A stretch of 64,000 nt of DNA from Hyphomicrobiales bacterium. GTDB lineage: Bacteria > Pseudomonadota > Alphaproteobacteria > Rhizobiales > Rhizobiaceae. Below are positions 25,803-34,635 of the stretch, one piece after another. A program made the translations under genes and the position numbers. The stretch is taken from contig UBJR01000005.1 of the NCBI GenBank assembly GCA_900465675.1, positions 1 to 64,000 of the forward strand, read 5' to 3'. Under the pieces are notes generated by a model. That model did no database searches, had not been told where the DNA came from, and was given only the letters and a program-made list of their open reading frames with translations. Each line of letters opens with the position of its first letter. Within the stretch, counting starts at the first letter, position 1.

Positions 25803-26903
25803 ATGGAAAAAGTCGGTATCGGCATCATCGGATGCGGCAATATTTCGGGCGCCTACCTGAAGGCGATGGCTTCCTTCCCGATCCTCGACATCCGGGGCGT
25901 GGCCGATCTCAACCGCGCACTGGCCGATGCGAAAGCGGCGGAATTCAATGTCCCGGCAAAGAATATCGACGAGCTTTTCGCCGATCCCAAGATCGAGATC
26001 ATCGTCAATCTGACGGTGCCGAAGGCCCATGTCGCCGTTGGCCTGCAGGCGCTGGACGCAGGCAAGCACACCTATTCCGAAAAGCCGCTCGGCATTAATT
26101 TCGCGGAAGGGAAAAAATTGGCGGAAGCCGCTAAGGCGAAGAATCTTCGCATTGGCGCAGCGCCCGATACATTCCTCGGTGGCGGCCATCAGACGGCGCG
26201 GACTCTCGTCGATAGCGGCGTCATCGGCCAGCCGGTTGGCGGCACCGCGACCTTCATGTGCCCGGGCCATGAGCGCTGGCACCCGAATCCGGCCTTCTAT
26301 TATGAAGTCGGCGGCGGACCGATGCTCGACATGGGGCCTTATTACATCACCGATCTCGTCAATCTCTTCGGCCCGGTCGCGCAGGTTGCCGGTTTCGCCG
26401 TGGCACCGCGCAAGGAGCGCGTCATCACCAGCGAACCGCGCAACGGCGAGAAGATCCCGGTTCACGTGCCGACCCATGTGGCCGGTGTCATGGCCTTTGC
26501 CAATGGCGCGGTCGTGCAGATCGGCATGAGCTTCGATGTTGCGGGCCACAAGCATGTGCCACTTGAAGTCTACGGTACCGAGGGCACGCTGATCGTCCCC
26601 GATCCGAACCATTTCGGCGGCGAAGTGCAGTTTTTCAAGAAGGGCGGCAGCTTCGAGACGCAGGAACTGACCTCGCCTTATGCCGATGGCAACTACCGCT
26701 CGATCGGTGTCGCCGACCTTGCCCATGCGATCCGCTCGAACCGGCCGCATCGCGCCAATGGCAGTCTGGCGCTGCATGTGCTCGAGGTCATGGAAGCGTT
26801 CCACACGGCCTCGGAAAGCGGCCGCACGGTCACCATCACCACGGCCACCGAGCGGCCCGCGCCGCTCTCGGAATCGCTCGTCGACGGGCGGCTCGCCAAA
26901 TAA
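25803..26903 (+). CDS. Gfo/Idh/MocA-family oxidoreductase, ThuB-like context (366 aa)
   Basis: The Rossmann motif GIIGCGNISGAYL sits at residues 6-18 and the family signature YSEKPLGIN near 93; the C-terminal domain has GGGPMLDMGPYYI near 178. A GGGAGGA ribosome site precedes it. Together with the ThuA-like gene 18 bases downstream it recalls the rhizobial thuAB pair, in which ThuB oxidises a disaccharide at C3. The actual substrate is not shown by the sequence. Confidence 0.9.
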   Translation: MEKVGIGIIGCGNISGAYLKAMASFPILDIRGVADLNRALADAKAAEFNVPAKNIDELFADPKIEIIVNLTVPKAHVAVGLQALDAGKHTYSEKPLGINFAEGKKLAEAAKAKNLRIGAAPDTFLGGGHQTARTLVDSGVIGQPVGGTATFMCPGHERWHPNPAFYYEVGGGPMLDMGPYYITDLVNLFGPVAQVAGFAVAPRKERVITSEPRNGEKIPVHVPTHVAGVMAFANGAVVQIGMSFDVAGHKHVPLEVYGTEGTLIVPDPNHFGGEVQFFKKGGSFETQELTSPYADGNYRSIGVADLAHAIRSNRPHRANGSLALHVLEVMEAFHTASESGRTVTITTATERPAPLSESLVDGRLAK

Positions 26904-26921
26904 TTTTCAGGAGGAATATGC

Positions 26922-27563
26922 ATGCGTGAAGCACTGATCGTCTGGGGCGGATGGAGCGGCCACGAGCCGCAGGAATGCGCCGTCATCATCAAGGACATGC
27001 TCGAGGAGGACGGCTTCAAGGTCTATGTCGAGCATAGTACCGAAGCCTTCGCCGACCCTTCCGTGCACGATCTCAGCCTCGTCGTACCGATCGTCACCAT
27101 GTCGAAGATCGAAAAGGAAGAGATCAAGAACCTGGCCGCGGCTGTGGAAAACGGCGTCGGCATTGCCGGTTACCACGGCGGCGCCGGCGACAGCTTTCGC
27201 GAATGCGTCGAATACCAGTTCATGATCGGCGGCCAGTGGGTCGCCCACCCCGGCAATATCATCGACTATAAAGTCAACATCACCAGGCACGATGACCCTG
27301 TCATGGAGGGGATCGTCGATTTCCCCTACACGTCGGAGCAATATTACATGCATGTCGATCCGTCGAACGAAGTGCTGGCGACGACGACCTTCACCGGCGA
27401 CCATGCCTATTGGATCGACGGCGTGGTCATGCCCGTCGTCTGGAAGCGCAAATATGGCAAGGGCCGCGTCTTCTATTCCTCGCTCGGCCATCAGGCCAAG
27501 GAATTCGGCGTGCCTGAAATGAAGACCATCTTCCGCCGCGGAGCCAACTGGGCAGCGCGCTAA
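26922..27563 (+). CDS. ThuA-domain protein (213 aa)
   Basis: ThuA-like proteins have a class-I-glutamine-amidotransferase-like fold and act with ThuB-type dehydrogenases in disaccharide use in rhizobia. Recognisable segments are EALIVWGGWSGHEPQECA at the start, GVGIAGYHGGAGDSF near residue 82, MIGGQWVAHPG near 103, and GKGRVFYSSLGH near 185. It follows the oxidoreductase with an AGGAGG site. A terminator closes the unit at 27590. Confidence 0.9.
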   Translation: MREALIVWGGWSGHEPQECAVIIKDMLEEDGFKVYVEHSTEAFADPSVHDLSLVVPIVTMSKIEKEEIKNLAAAVENGVGIAGYHGGAGDSFRECVEYQFMIGGQWVAHPGNIIDYKVNITRHDDPVMEGIVDFPYTSEQYYMHVDPSNEVLATTTFTGDHAYWIDGVVMPVVWKRKYGKGRVFYSSLGHQAKEFGVPEMKTIFRRGANWAAR

Positions 27564-27589
27564 ATCACTGATCTTGCAAGAGCCTTGGA

Positions 27590-27615
27590 TAGCCCGGCGC
27601 AGAGCCGGGCTATTT
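27590..27615 (+). terminator. Rho-independent terminator after the ThuA-like gene
   Basis: TAGCCCGGC at 27590-27598 pairs perfectly with GCCGGGCTA at 27604-27612 around a five-base loop, followed by TTTGCGTTTT. It separates the second sugar locus from the amino-sugar/peptide locus. Confidence 0.85.
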
Positions 27616-27664
27616 GCGTTTTGCCGCCCCCTGCGCGGCGTTCTGTCCTCCCCCAGATTCCCTG

Positions 27665-27732
27665 TTGACATCCAGGATCGAAACGACGAAGTCTATGTCA
27701 TTAAAAGGGGATACATTCCGTAATAACGGAAT
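27665..27732 (+). promoter_or_regulatory. Promoter/operator region of the GNAT-GH3-ABC operon
   Basis: TTGACA at 27665-27670 is a candidate -35. ATTCCGT-AATA-ACGGAAT at 27715-27732 is a perfect 7-4-7 inverted repeat just before the GGAGG ribosome site of the first gene. It could be an operator or a 5' mRNA hairpin near the start. No regulator gene lies next to it. Confidence 0.45.
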
Positions 27733-27747
27733 ATTGGAGGACGACAG

Positions 27748-28230
27748 GTGCCCGACCTGCTGGTAAACCTATATTCGAAGACGCTCGACGGACTGAGATT
27801 AAAGGCCGATGAAACCGGTGTCACCATCCGTCCGGCCCTGCCGCCGGAAATGCATGTCGTTACCGCCTGGGTTCGCGAGCATTTCAGCGAGAACTGGGCG
27901 AGCGAAGTCACCGTCGCGTTTTCCCGCCAGCCCAATGCGTGCCTGATCGCCGTCGATGGCGGCAAGCTTCTCGGCTTTGCCTGTTACGACACCACGGCAC
28001 GCGGCTTCTTCGGCCCGACTGGCGTGGCACCTGAAGCCCGCGGCAAGGGCATCGGCCTCGCCCTCTTTTCCGCCTGCCTACAGACGATGAAGACGCTTGG
28101 CCACGCCTATGCCTTCATCGGCGACGCAGGCCCGGTCGATTTCTACGCCAAGACCGCTGGCGCCGTACCCATCCCCGCGCCCGACAAGGGCACCTACGAA
28201 GGCATGCTCAGAAGCAAGCCGAAGACCTAA
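27748..28230 (+). CDS. GNAT-family N-acetyltransferase (160 aa)
   Basis: This acyl-CoA-dependent acetyltransferase shows the GNAT core: the strand with LLGFACYDTTARGFFGPTGV near residue 75 and the acetyl-CoA loop VAPEARGKGIGLALF near 91, where R/Q-x-x-G-x-G/A is satisfied. The start is GTG, with GGAGGACGACAG upstream. It is the first gene of an operon with a GH3 glycosidase and a peptide-type ABC importer, so it may acetylate an imported amino sugar or peptide. This is inference from context. Confidence 0.85.
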   Translation: MPDLLVNLYSKTLDGLRLKADETGVTIRPALPPEMHVVTAWVREHFSENWASEVTVAFSRQPNACLIAVDGGKLLGFACYDTTARGFFGPTGVAPEARGKGIGLALFSACLQTMKTLGHAYAFIGDAGPVDFYAKTAGAVPIPAPDKGTYEGMLRSKPKT

Positions 28231-28251
28231 ACTGATACCGGAGCATAAAGA

Positions 28252-29274
28252 GTGTCCAAGACCCCCCTCGCCCTTTTCGTCGGCATGCCCAATCCGACCC
28301 TGTCGGACGACGAGTTCGCGCTGTTTCGCGAAACCAATCCGCTTGGTCTCTTCGTCGGCCGCCGCAACCTGAAGACCCCCGGCGACGTCAAGGTGCTGAT
28401 CGAACGCTTCCGCGAGGCTGTTGGCCGTGAGGATGCGCCTGTATTCACCGACCAAGAAGGCGGACGCGTCCAGCATCTGGATGCCGGTCCATGGCCGCTC
28501 TTCCGCAGCTTCGGCGCCTTTGCCGAGCTCGCTCAGCGTGATCTCGAACTCGCCAAGCGTGCACTTCGCCTTTCCTCCCAGGCCATGGGCGCGATGATGA
28601 CCGAGCTCGGCTTGACGAGCGGCTGCTCGCCGGTTCTCGACCTGGTCTTCCCGACCACGAGCGCCGTCATCGGCGCCCGCTCGTTCGGTGCCGATCCTGA
28701 CATCATCGCCGCCCTCGGCCGCGAGGTCGTCGATGGCCTGCTCGAAACCGGTAACATGCCCGTCATGAAGCACATTCCGGGCCACGGCCGCGCAACGCTC
28801 GATTCCCACAAGGAGCGCCCAGTCGTCGATGCATCGCGCGAGACACTCGAAGCCACCGATTTCAAGCCCTTCGTGGCGCTGAAGGACACGCCTTGGGCGA
28901 TGGTTGCCCACGTCGTCTATACCGCCTACGACAAGGAACTGCCCGCCTCCATCTCGCCGGTCATGCATAACGTGATCCGCAAGGACATGGGCTACGAGGG
29001 CGTGCTGATCTCGGACTGCATCTTCATGGAATCGCTGCAGGGCACCATGCCGGAACGCGTCAAGCAGGTGCTCGACGCCGGTTTCGACATCGCGCTTCAC
29101 AGCCATGGCGACATTCCGGAAAGCGAAGCAGCCGCCAAGGCCGCCCGCCCGCTCACAGCTGCAGCACTTGCCCGTATCGAGGCCGGCAAAGCCCGCCTCG
29201 GCAATCTCAAGATCGACGTCCGCGCTGCACATGCGGAAGTCGAGGACATGTTCAAGACCGTGCTGGCCGCCTGA
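28252..29274 (+). CDS. GH3 glycosidase, beta-N-acetylhexosaminidase (NagZ-like) (340 aa)
   Basis: GH3 NagZ-type enzymes remove beta-linked N-acetylglucosamine from muropeptides or chitin fragments in the cytoplasm. Key motifs are DQEGGRVQHL near residue 65, the KHIPGHGRATLDSHKERP loop near 173, which carries the catalytic Asp-His pair of NagZ, and the nucleophile Asp in VLISDCIFMES near 253 (SDC rather than the usual SDD). No signal peptide is present, so it acts inside the cell on imported substrate. The start is GTG. The next gene encodes a peptide/oligosaccharide binding protein. Confidence 0.88.
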   Translation: MSKTPLALFVGMPNPTLSDDEFALFRETNPLGLFVGRRNLKTPGDVKVLIERFREAVGREDAPVFTDQEGGRVQHLDAGPWPLFRSFGAFAELAQRDLELAKRALRLSSQAMGAMMTELGLTSGCSPVLDLVFPTTSAVIGARSFGADPDIIAALGREVVDGLLETGNMPVMKHIPGHGRATLDSHKERPVVDASRETLEATDFKPFVALKDTPWAMVAHVVYTAYDKELPASISPVMHNVIRKDMGYEGVLISDCIFMESLQGTMPERVKQVLDAGFDIALHSHGDIPESEAAAKAARPLTAAALARIEAGKARLGNLKIDVRAAHAEVEDMFKTVLAA

Positions 29275-29313
29275 CCAGCCCGGTTCGCGAAGCAACCAAC
29301 CAAGGGGAATAAA

Positions 29314-30963
29314 GTGAAAAAATACATATTCGCCGCCGCAACAGCTCTGTCACTGCTGTCCGGCACCGCCATGGCGCAAACCGTTTTGACCGCCAACATC
29401 GAACCGGCGACGACCTGGGTTCGCAACTTCAACCCGTTCAACCAGACGTCGTCGCGCCAGTCGACGCTCGACTTCATCTATGAGCCGCTGGTGATCTTCA
29501 ACCGCTTCGACAGCAACAAGCCGGTCTTCCGCCTGGCCGAAAGCTTCAAGCAGTCCGACGATCTGAAGACGATCGAGTTCAAGCTGCGCTCGGGCCTCAA
29601 GTGGTCGGACGGCAAGCCGCTGACGGCTGCCGACGTCAAGTTCACCTACGAATATCTCAAGAAGTTCCCGGCTCTCGACTTCGTCAGCATCTGGAGCTTC
29701 ATCACCGGCGTCGAAGCCGTCGATGGCCAGACCGTCCGCTTCACGCTGAAGGACCCGAGCTCGCTCGCCGCCGAACAGCTGTCGCAGCTGCCGATCGTTC
29801 CCGAGCACGTCTGGAAGGACGTTGCCGATCCGGTCACCTTCGCCAACGAAACCCCTGTCGGCAGCGGCCCGCTGACCGAAGTTCCGCGCTTCACCGGCCA
29901 GACCTATGACCAGTGCCGCAACCCGAACTATTGGGATGCCGAGCACCTTAAGGTCGACTGCATGCGCTTCCCGCAGCTCGCCGACAACAACCAGATCCTG
30001 ACGGCGACCGCTGACGGCACGCTCGACTGGGGCGTTTCCTTCATTCCCGATATCGACAATGTCTATGTCTCGAAGGACCCTGATCACTATCACTACTGGT
30101 ATTCGCCGAGTAGCATGGTGGCCTTCCTGTTCAACCAGGAAACCGCCAACGAGAGCAACAAGAAGGCCTTCAACGACGTCAAGTTCCGCCGCGCGGTCTC
30201 CATGTCGCTGGACCGCAAGACGATGATCGACGTCGCAGGCTACGGCTATCCGACGCTGAACGAAGATCCCGGCCTGATGGGCGAGCTCTACAAGAGCTGG
30301 GCGGACCCGTCCGTGAAGGCCGATTTCGGCAAGTCGGCAGCCTATGACGCCGACGCCGCCAAGGCGCTTCTCGACGAAGCCGGCTACAAGGACAAGGATG
30401 GCGACGGTTTCCGCGACAATCCTGACGGTTCGAAGATTTCCTTCACGATCATCGTGCCGAATTCCTGGACCGACTGGATCGACACCGTCAACATCGCCAT
30501 CGAAGGCATGCAGGCCGTAGGCATCGACGCCAAGATCGAGACCCCGGAAGAAGCCGTCTGGACCTCTGACTTGATCGAAGGCAAGTTCGACGCCGCGATC
30601 AACAGCCTGCCGGCCTCGTCGTCGCCCTACTATCCCTACAAGCGCGCCTTCAGCGCTTCGGACAAGGGCAAGACACGCTTCACGGCGCAGCGCTGGTTCA
30701 ATCCCGAGGTCGAGGCTCTCGTCACCCAGTTCACGCAGACCGCCGATCTCGGCAAGCAGAAGGAAGCGATGAACAAGGCTCAGCGTATCGTTGCCGAAAA
30801 TCTGCCGATGATCCCGGTCTTCAACAACCCGAACTGGTATCAGTACAACACCAAGCGCTTCACCGGCTGGTCGACCAAGGAGAACCCCTTCGTCAATCCG
30901 TCCATCTCGCGCACCAACCCCGCTCGCCTTCTGAACCTGCTCGCTCTCGAGCCGGTAAAGTAA
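29314..30963 (+). CDS. Family 5 ABC substrate-binding protein (549 aa)
   Basis: This is a periplasmic binding protein of the DppA/OppA class. Its signal peptide begins MKKYIFAAATALSLLSG and is cleaved at an AMA-Q site near residue 21. It is 549 residues long, usual for the class, with SBP_bac_5 features such as DLKTIEFKLRSGLKWSDGKP near 85. The start is GTG with AAGGGGAA before it. Members of this class in other bacteria bind peptides, chitobiose or cellobiose; the NagZ-like neighbour favours an amino-sugar ligand (inference). Confidence 0.92.
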   Translation: MKKYIFAAATALSLLSGTAMAQTVLTANIEPATTWVRNFNPFNQTSSRQSTLDFIYEPLVIFNRFDSNKPVFRLAESFKQSDDLKTIEFKLRSGLKWSDGKPLTAADVKFTYEYLKKFPALDFVSIWSFITGVEAVDGQTVRFTLKDPSSLAAEQLSQLPIVPEHVWKDVADPVTFANETPVGSGPLTEVPRFTGQTYDQCRNPNYWDAEHLKVDCMRFPQLADNNQILTATADGTLDWGVSFIPDIDNVYVSKDPDHYHYWYSPSSMVAFLFNQETANESNKKAFNDVKFRRAVSMSLDRKTMIDVAGYGYPTLNEDPGLMGELYKSWADPSVKADFGKSAAYDADAAKALLDEAGYKDKDGDGFRDNPDGSKISFTIIVPNSWTDWIDTVNIAIEGMQAVGIDAKIETPEEAVWTSDLIEGKFDAAINSLPASSSPYYPYKRAFSASDKGKTRFTAQRWFNPEVEALVTQFTQTADLGKQKEAMNKAQRIVAENLPMIPVFNNPNWYQYNTKRFTGWSTKENPFVNPSISRTNPARLLNLLALEPVK

Positions 30964-31018
30964 GCACGGACCCTCGGGAGCGGCTCCCCTCAGCCGCTCC
31001 CGGTTTCACGGAGTTTCC

Positions 31019-31996
31019 ATGGCTTTCCTGCTACGCCGCCTGGCTTTCTACTTGGCAGCCTTCATCGCGGCGGCAACGATCAATTTCTTCCTGCCGCGCC
31101 TGATGCCGGGTGACCCGGTGCAGATCATGTTCTCGAGCGCCGGCGCCGAACTGCCGCCGGAGAGCCTGCAGGCATTGAAGCTGACTTTCGGTTTCGTGGA
31201 CGGGCCGCTGTGGCAGCAATATCTGACCTATCTCGGCAGTATCTTCACCGGTGATCTCGGCCGCTCGGTCAAGTATTTCCCGTTGCCGGTCACCTCGGTT
31301 CTCGGTCATGCCCTCGTCTGGACCGTCGGCCTGATGGGCACCGCGACGGTCATCAGCTTCACCATCGGCAGCTTCCTCGGCATCCTCGCCGCCTGGCGCC
31401 GTGGCAGTGCTTTCGACGTCATCGTCTCGGTCGTGGCGATCTTCGCGACCTCGGTTCCGGCCGTCGTCACCTCGCTGATCGTCGTCTTCATCTTTGGTTT
31501 CACGCTCGGCTGGTTTCCGAACGGCTATGCCGCCGATCCGTCGCTCGATCCGGCCTTCACGCTGCAATATATCGGCAGCGTGCTCTATCACGCCGTCTTG
31601 CCGATGATCACGCTCTGCGCCGTCATGACCGGCGGCTTTGCCGTCACCATGCGCAACAACATGATCAACCTGCTCGGCGAGGACTATATCGTCATGGCGC
31701 GCGCCAAGGGTCTCTCCGACCGGCACGTGATGATCTGGTATGCCGCGCGCAACGCGCTGCTGCCGACCGTCTCGTCGCTGGCGATCGCCATCGGCACCAT
31801 CCTCGGCGGGTCGCTGGTCACAGAGGTGGTCTATAATTATCCCGGCCTCGGCAACATCCTCTACCAGGCAATCCTAGCCCGCGATTACCCCGTTATCCAG
31901 GGACAGCTCCTGATCATGACCACCACCATGCTGGTCGCTAATTTCATCGTCGATGTCAGCTACGTGCTGCTTGATCCGCGATTGAAGGGAGCGTGA
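31019..31996 (+). CDS. Peptide/oligosaccharide ABC permease, DppB type (325 aa)
   Basis: This inner-membrane subunit has six hydrophobic segments. It starts FLLRRLAFYLAAFIAAATIN, a DppB-like N-terminus, and has the long periplasmic loop typical of the class. The coupling loop is EDYIVMARAKGLSDRHVMIW near residue 222. A GGAG site lies before the ATG. It ends one base before the next permease gene. Confidence 0.93.
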   Translation: MAFLLRRLAFYLAAFIAAATINFFLPRLMPGDPVQIMFSSAGAELPPESLQALKLTFGFVDGPLWQQYLTYLGSIFTGDLGRSVKYFPLPVTSVLGHALVWTVGLMGTATVISFTIGSFLGILAAWRRGSAFDVIVSVVAIFATSVPAVVTSLIVVFIFGFTLGWFPNGYAADPSLDPAFTLQYIGSVLYHAVLPMITLCAVMTGGFAVTMRNNMINLLGEDYIVMARAKGLSDRHVMIWYAARNALLPTVSSLAIAIGTILGGSLVTEVVYNYPGLGNILYQAILARDYPVIQGQLLIMTTTMLVANFIVDVSYVLLDPRLKGA

Positions 31997-31997
31997 C

Positions 31998-32888
31998 ATG
32001 AAGACCCTCATTTCCGGCCTGCTGCGCAACCGCAAGGCACTCGTCGGCGTTGCCATCATTCTCTTCATCATCATCGTGGCGATCGCCGCGCCTTTGATCA
32101 CGCAATATGATCCGACGGCGCGCACCGGCCGTCCGCATCAGGCGCCGTCGCTCGATCATCTGCTCGGCACGACGCGCATCGGCCAGGACGTGTTTTCGCG
32201 GCTGATCTACGGCGCCCGAACCTCGCTCGCCGTCGGCTTCGGCGCCGGCCTGCTGATCACCATCGTCGGCACGGCGCTGGGGATCATCTCAGGCTACCGC
32301 GGCGGCAAGACCGACGAGGTCATCAGCTTCTTCACCAACATGGTGCTCGTCGTTCCGAACCTGCCGCTGCTGCTCGTGCTCGCCGCCTTCATCGGCCAGG
32401 CGAGCCCCCTCGTCATCGCCCTGATCCTTGGCGGAACCTCCTGGGCCTGGGGCGCACGCGTCACCCGCGCCGAGACGCTTTCGGTCAAGCAGAAGGACTT
32501 CGTCAAATCGGCAGAAACGATGGGCGAGCCGCAATGGCGCATCATGCTGTTCGAGATCTTCCCGAACGTCATCTCGATCGTCGGCATCAATTTCATCGGC
32601 AGCGTCATCTTTGCGATCATCACCGAAGCGACGCTGGAATTCCTCGGTCTCGGCGATCCCCGGGCCGTTTCATGGGGAGCCATGCTCTATAACGCACAGA
32701 AGGCATCCGCGCTCTCGGTCGGCGCCTGGTGGGATATCCTGACACCCTGCTTCGCACTGGCGCTGCTCGGCATCGGCATGTCGCTGCTGAATTTCGCCGT
32801 CGACGAGGTTGCCAATCCGCGGCTTCGCACCGGCGGACAGCTCGGCCGCTGGAAGACATTGATCCGCACCGGGGAGGGCCGCCTGTGA
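31998..32888 (+). CDS. Peptide/oligosaccharide ABC permease, DppC type (296 aa)
   Basis: DppC-like permease with an N-terminal helix (ALVGVAIILFIIIVAIAAPL), the class motif GTTRIGQDVFSRLIYGARTS near residue 55, and the coupling loop VKSAETMGEPQWRIMLFEI near 170. It overlaps the following ATPase by four bases (GTGA). Confidence 0.93.
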   Translation: MKTLISGLLRNRKALVGVAIILFIIIVAIAAPLITQYDPTARTGRPHQAPSLDHLLGTTRIGQDVFSRLIYGARTSLAVGFGAGLLITIVGTALGIISGYRGGKTDEVISFFTNMVLVVPNLPLLLVLAAFIGQASPLVIALILGGTSWAWGARVTRAETLSVKQKDFVKSAETMGEPQWRIMLFEIFPNVISIVGINFIGSVIFAIITEATLEFLGLGDPRAVSWGAMLYNAQKASALSVGAWWDILTPCFALALLGIGMSLLNFAVDEVANPRLRTGGQLGRWKTLIRTGEGRL

Positions 32889-33688
32889 GCCAGCCACTGC
32901 TGTCGGTCAAAAACCTGACCATCGACTATATCGGCGAGGAAAAGGATTTCCGCGCTGTCGACAATGTGAGCTTCGATGTAGCGCCCGGCGAAGTCTTCGG
33001 CCTTGCCGGTGAATCCGGCTGCGGCAAGAGCACGATCGCCTTTGCCATCAGCCGCCTGCACAAGCCGCCGGCGCTGATCCGCAAGGGCAGCGAAATCCTG
33101 CTTGCCGGCCGCGAAGTCCTCGACCTCGACCCGCAAGCCCTTGCAGCCTTCCGCTGGCGCGAAGTCGCCATGGTCTTTCAGAGTGCCATGAATTCGCTGA
33201 ACCCGGTTCTGCGCATCGAGGACCAGTTCTATGACGTGCTGAAGAAGCACAAGGGAATGACCAAGGCGCAGGCGCGCGAACGGGCGGCCGAGATGCTGAA
33301 GCTCGTCGATATCGCCCCGGACCGGATGCGCAACTACCCGCATCAGTTTTCCGGCGGCATGCGCCAGCGCATCGTCATTGCCATCTGCATGGCGCTCGAT
33401 CCGAAGCTCGTCGTCATGGACGAGCCAACGACGGCACTCGACGTCGTCGTCCAGCGCGAAATCCTGCAGCGCATCAACGAGCTGCGCCGCCAGTTCGGCT
33501 TCTCGGTGCTGTTCATCACCCATGATCTCGGACTGATGGTGCAGTTCTGCGACCGCATCGGCATCATGCTGGCGGGCAAGCTCGTCGAGCAGAACAGCGC
33601 CGAAGACATCTACAAGAACCCGCAGCACGACTATACGAAGAAGCTCTGGGCCTCCTTCCCCTCACTGCATGGAGGCGTGCTCGCATGA
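32885..33688 (+). CDS. ABC transporter ATPase, DppD type (267 aa)
   Basis: Walker A GESGCGKST near residue 42, the Q-loop AMVFQSAMNSLNP, signature FSGGMRQR near 152, Walker B LVVMDEPTTALD and an ITHD switch are all present. The start is the GTG overlapping the DppC stop, which yields a normal N-terminus (SQPLLSVKNLTIDY). At 267 residues it lacks most of the C-terminal oligopeptide-binding extension found in 330-residue DppD proteins. It pairs with the next ATPase as a heterodimer. Confidence 0.92.
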   Translation: MSQPLLSVKNLTIDYIGEEKDFRAVDNVSFDVAPGEVFGLAGESGCGKSTIAFAISRLHKPPALIRKGSEILLAGREVLDLDPQALAAFRWREVAMVFQSAMNSLNPVLRIEDQFYDVLKKHKGMTKAQARERAAEMLKLVDIAPDRMRNYPHQFSGGMRQRIVIAICMALDPKLVVMDEPTTALDVVVQREILQRINELRRQFGFSVLFITHDLGLMVQFCDRIGIMLAGKLVEQNSAEDIYKNPQHDYTKKLWASFPSLHGGVLA

Positions 33689-34584
33689 GCGAAGCGATCC
33701 TCTCTCTCGACAAGGTCGATAAGACGTTCGGACACGGCAGCTCGACAGTGCATGCCGCGCGGTCGATCTCGTTTGCGCTCCACCCCGGCCGCGCCCTGGC
33801 GCTGGTCGGCGAATCCGGTAGCGGCAAAACGACCTGCGCCCGCATGGCCATGCGCGAATATGCGCCGACCTCGGGCCAGATCCTCTACAAGGGCAGGCCG
33901 GTCGAAGCTGCGGGCCGCGCTGAAATCGCCGACTACCGGCGTTCGGTGCAGATGATCTTTCAGGATCCCTTCGCTTCGCTGAACCCGGCGCATACGATTG
34001 CCTATCATCTGACACGGCCGCTCAAGCTGCACCGCCCCGATATCAAGGCGTCGGCGATCGAGGCAACAGTGCGCGAGCTGCTCGAGCGCGTGCGCCTTGA
34101 CCCCGATCTCGTCGCCCCGAAATATCCGCACGAGCTCTCCGGCGGCCAGCGCCAGCGCGTCAACATTGCGCGTGCGCTTGCTGCAAAGCCCGAGATCATC
34201 GTGGCGGACGAGCCGACCTCGATGCTCGACGTCTCGGTACGCCTCGGCGTCCTCAATCTGCTGAACGAGATGAAGCAACAGATGAATCTCGGCCTTCTCT
34301 ACATCACCCACGATATCGCGACCGCCCGCTACGTCGCTGAGGATATCGCCGTCACGTATTCCGGCCAGATCGTCGAATGGGGACCGACTTCAGAGGTGAT
34401 CGACAACCCGATCCATCCCTATACCCGGCTGCTGCTGTCGGCGGTACCGGATCCGGACGTCCGCTTCGATGATCCGAAGACGCGGCTGAAGCCGGAAGAG
34501 GTCGATGGCATCCGCAAGGCGGCTGCCGCCACCCAGGACACCATCATCGAGGCATCGCCGGGACATTTTGCCCGCAGCCTGTGA
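33685..34584 (+). CDS. ABC transporter ATPase, DppF type (299 aa)
   Basis: This second nucleotide-binding subunit of the importer has GESGSGKTT near residue 39, MIFQDPFASLNP near 90, signature LSGGQRQR near 151, Walker B IIVADEPTSMLD and YITHD. It overlaps the DppD-type gene by four bases and completes the importer. No terminator was seen after it before the next start at 34636. Confidence 0.93.
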   Translation: MSEAILSLDKVDKTFGHGSSTVHAARSISFALHPGRALALVGESGSGKTTCARMAMREYAPTSGQILYKGRPVEAAGRAEIADYRRSVQMIFQDPFASLNPAHTIAYHLTRPLKLHRPDIKASAIEATVRELLERVRLDPDLVAPKYPHELSGGQRQRVNIARALAAKPEIIVADEPTSMLDVSVRLGVLNLLNEMKQQMNLGLLYITHDIATARYVAEDIAVTYSGQIVEWGPTSEVIDNPIHPYTRLLLSAVPDPDVRFDDPKTRLKPEEVDGIRKAAAATQDTIIEASPGHFARSL

Positions 34585-34635
34585 CTTCATTTATCGCTTG
34601 TGCTAGGGGAGCGGCCGAACGGAAGGCGAAACGGC

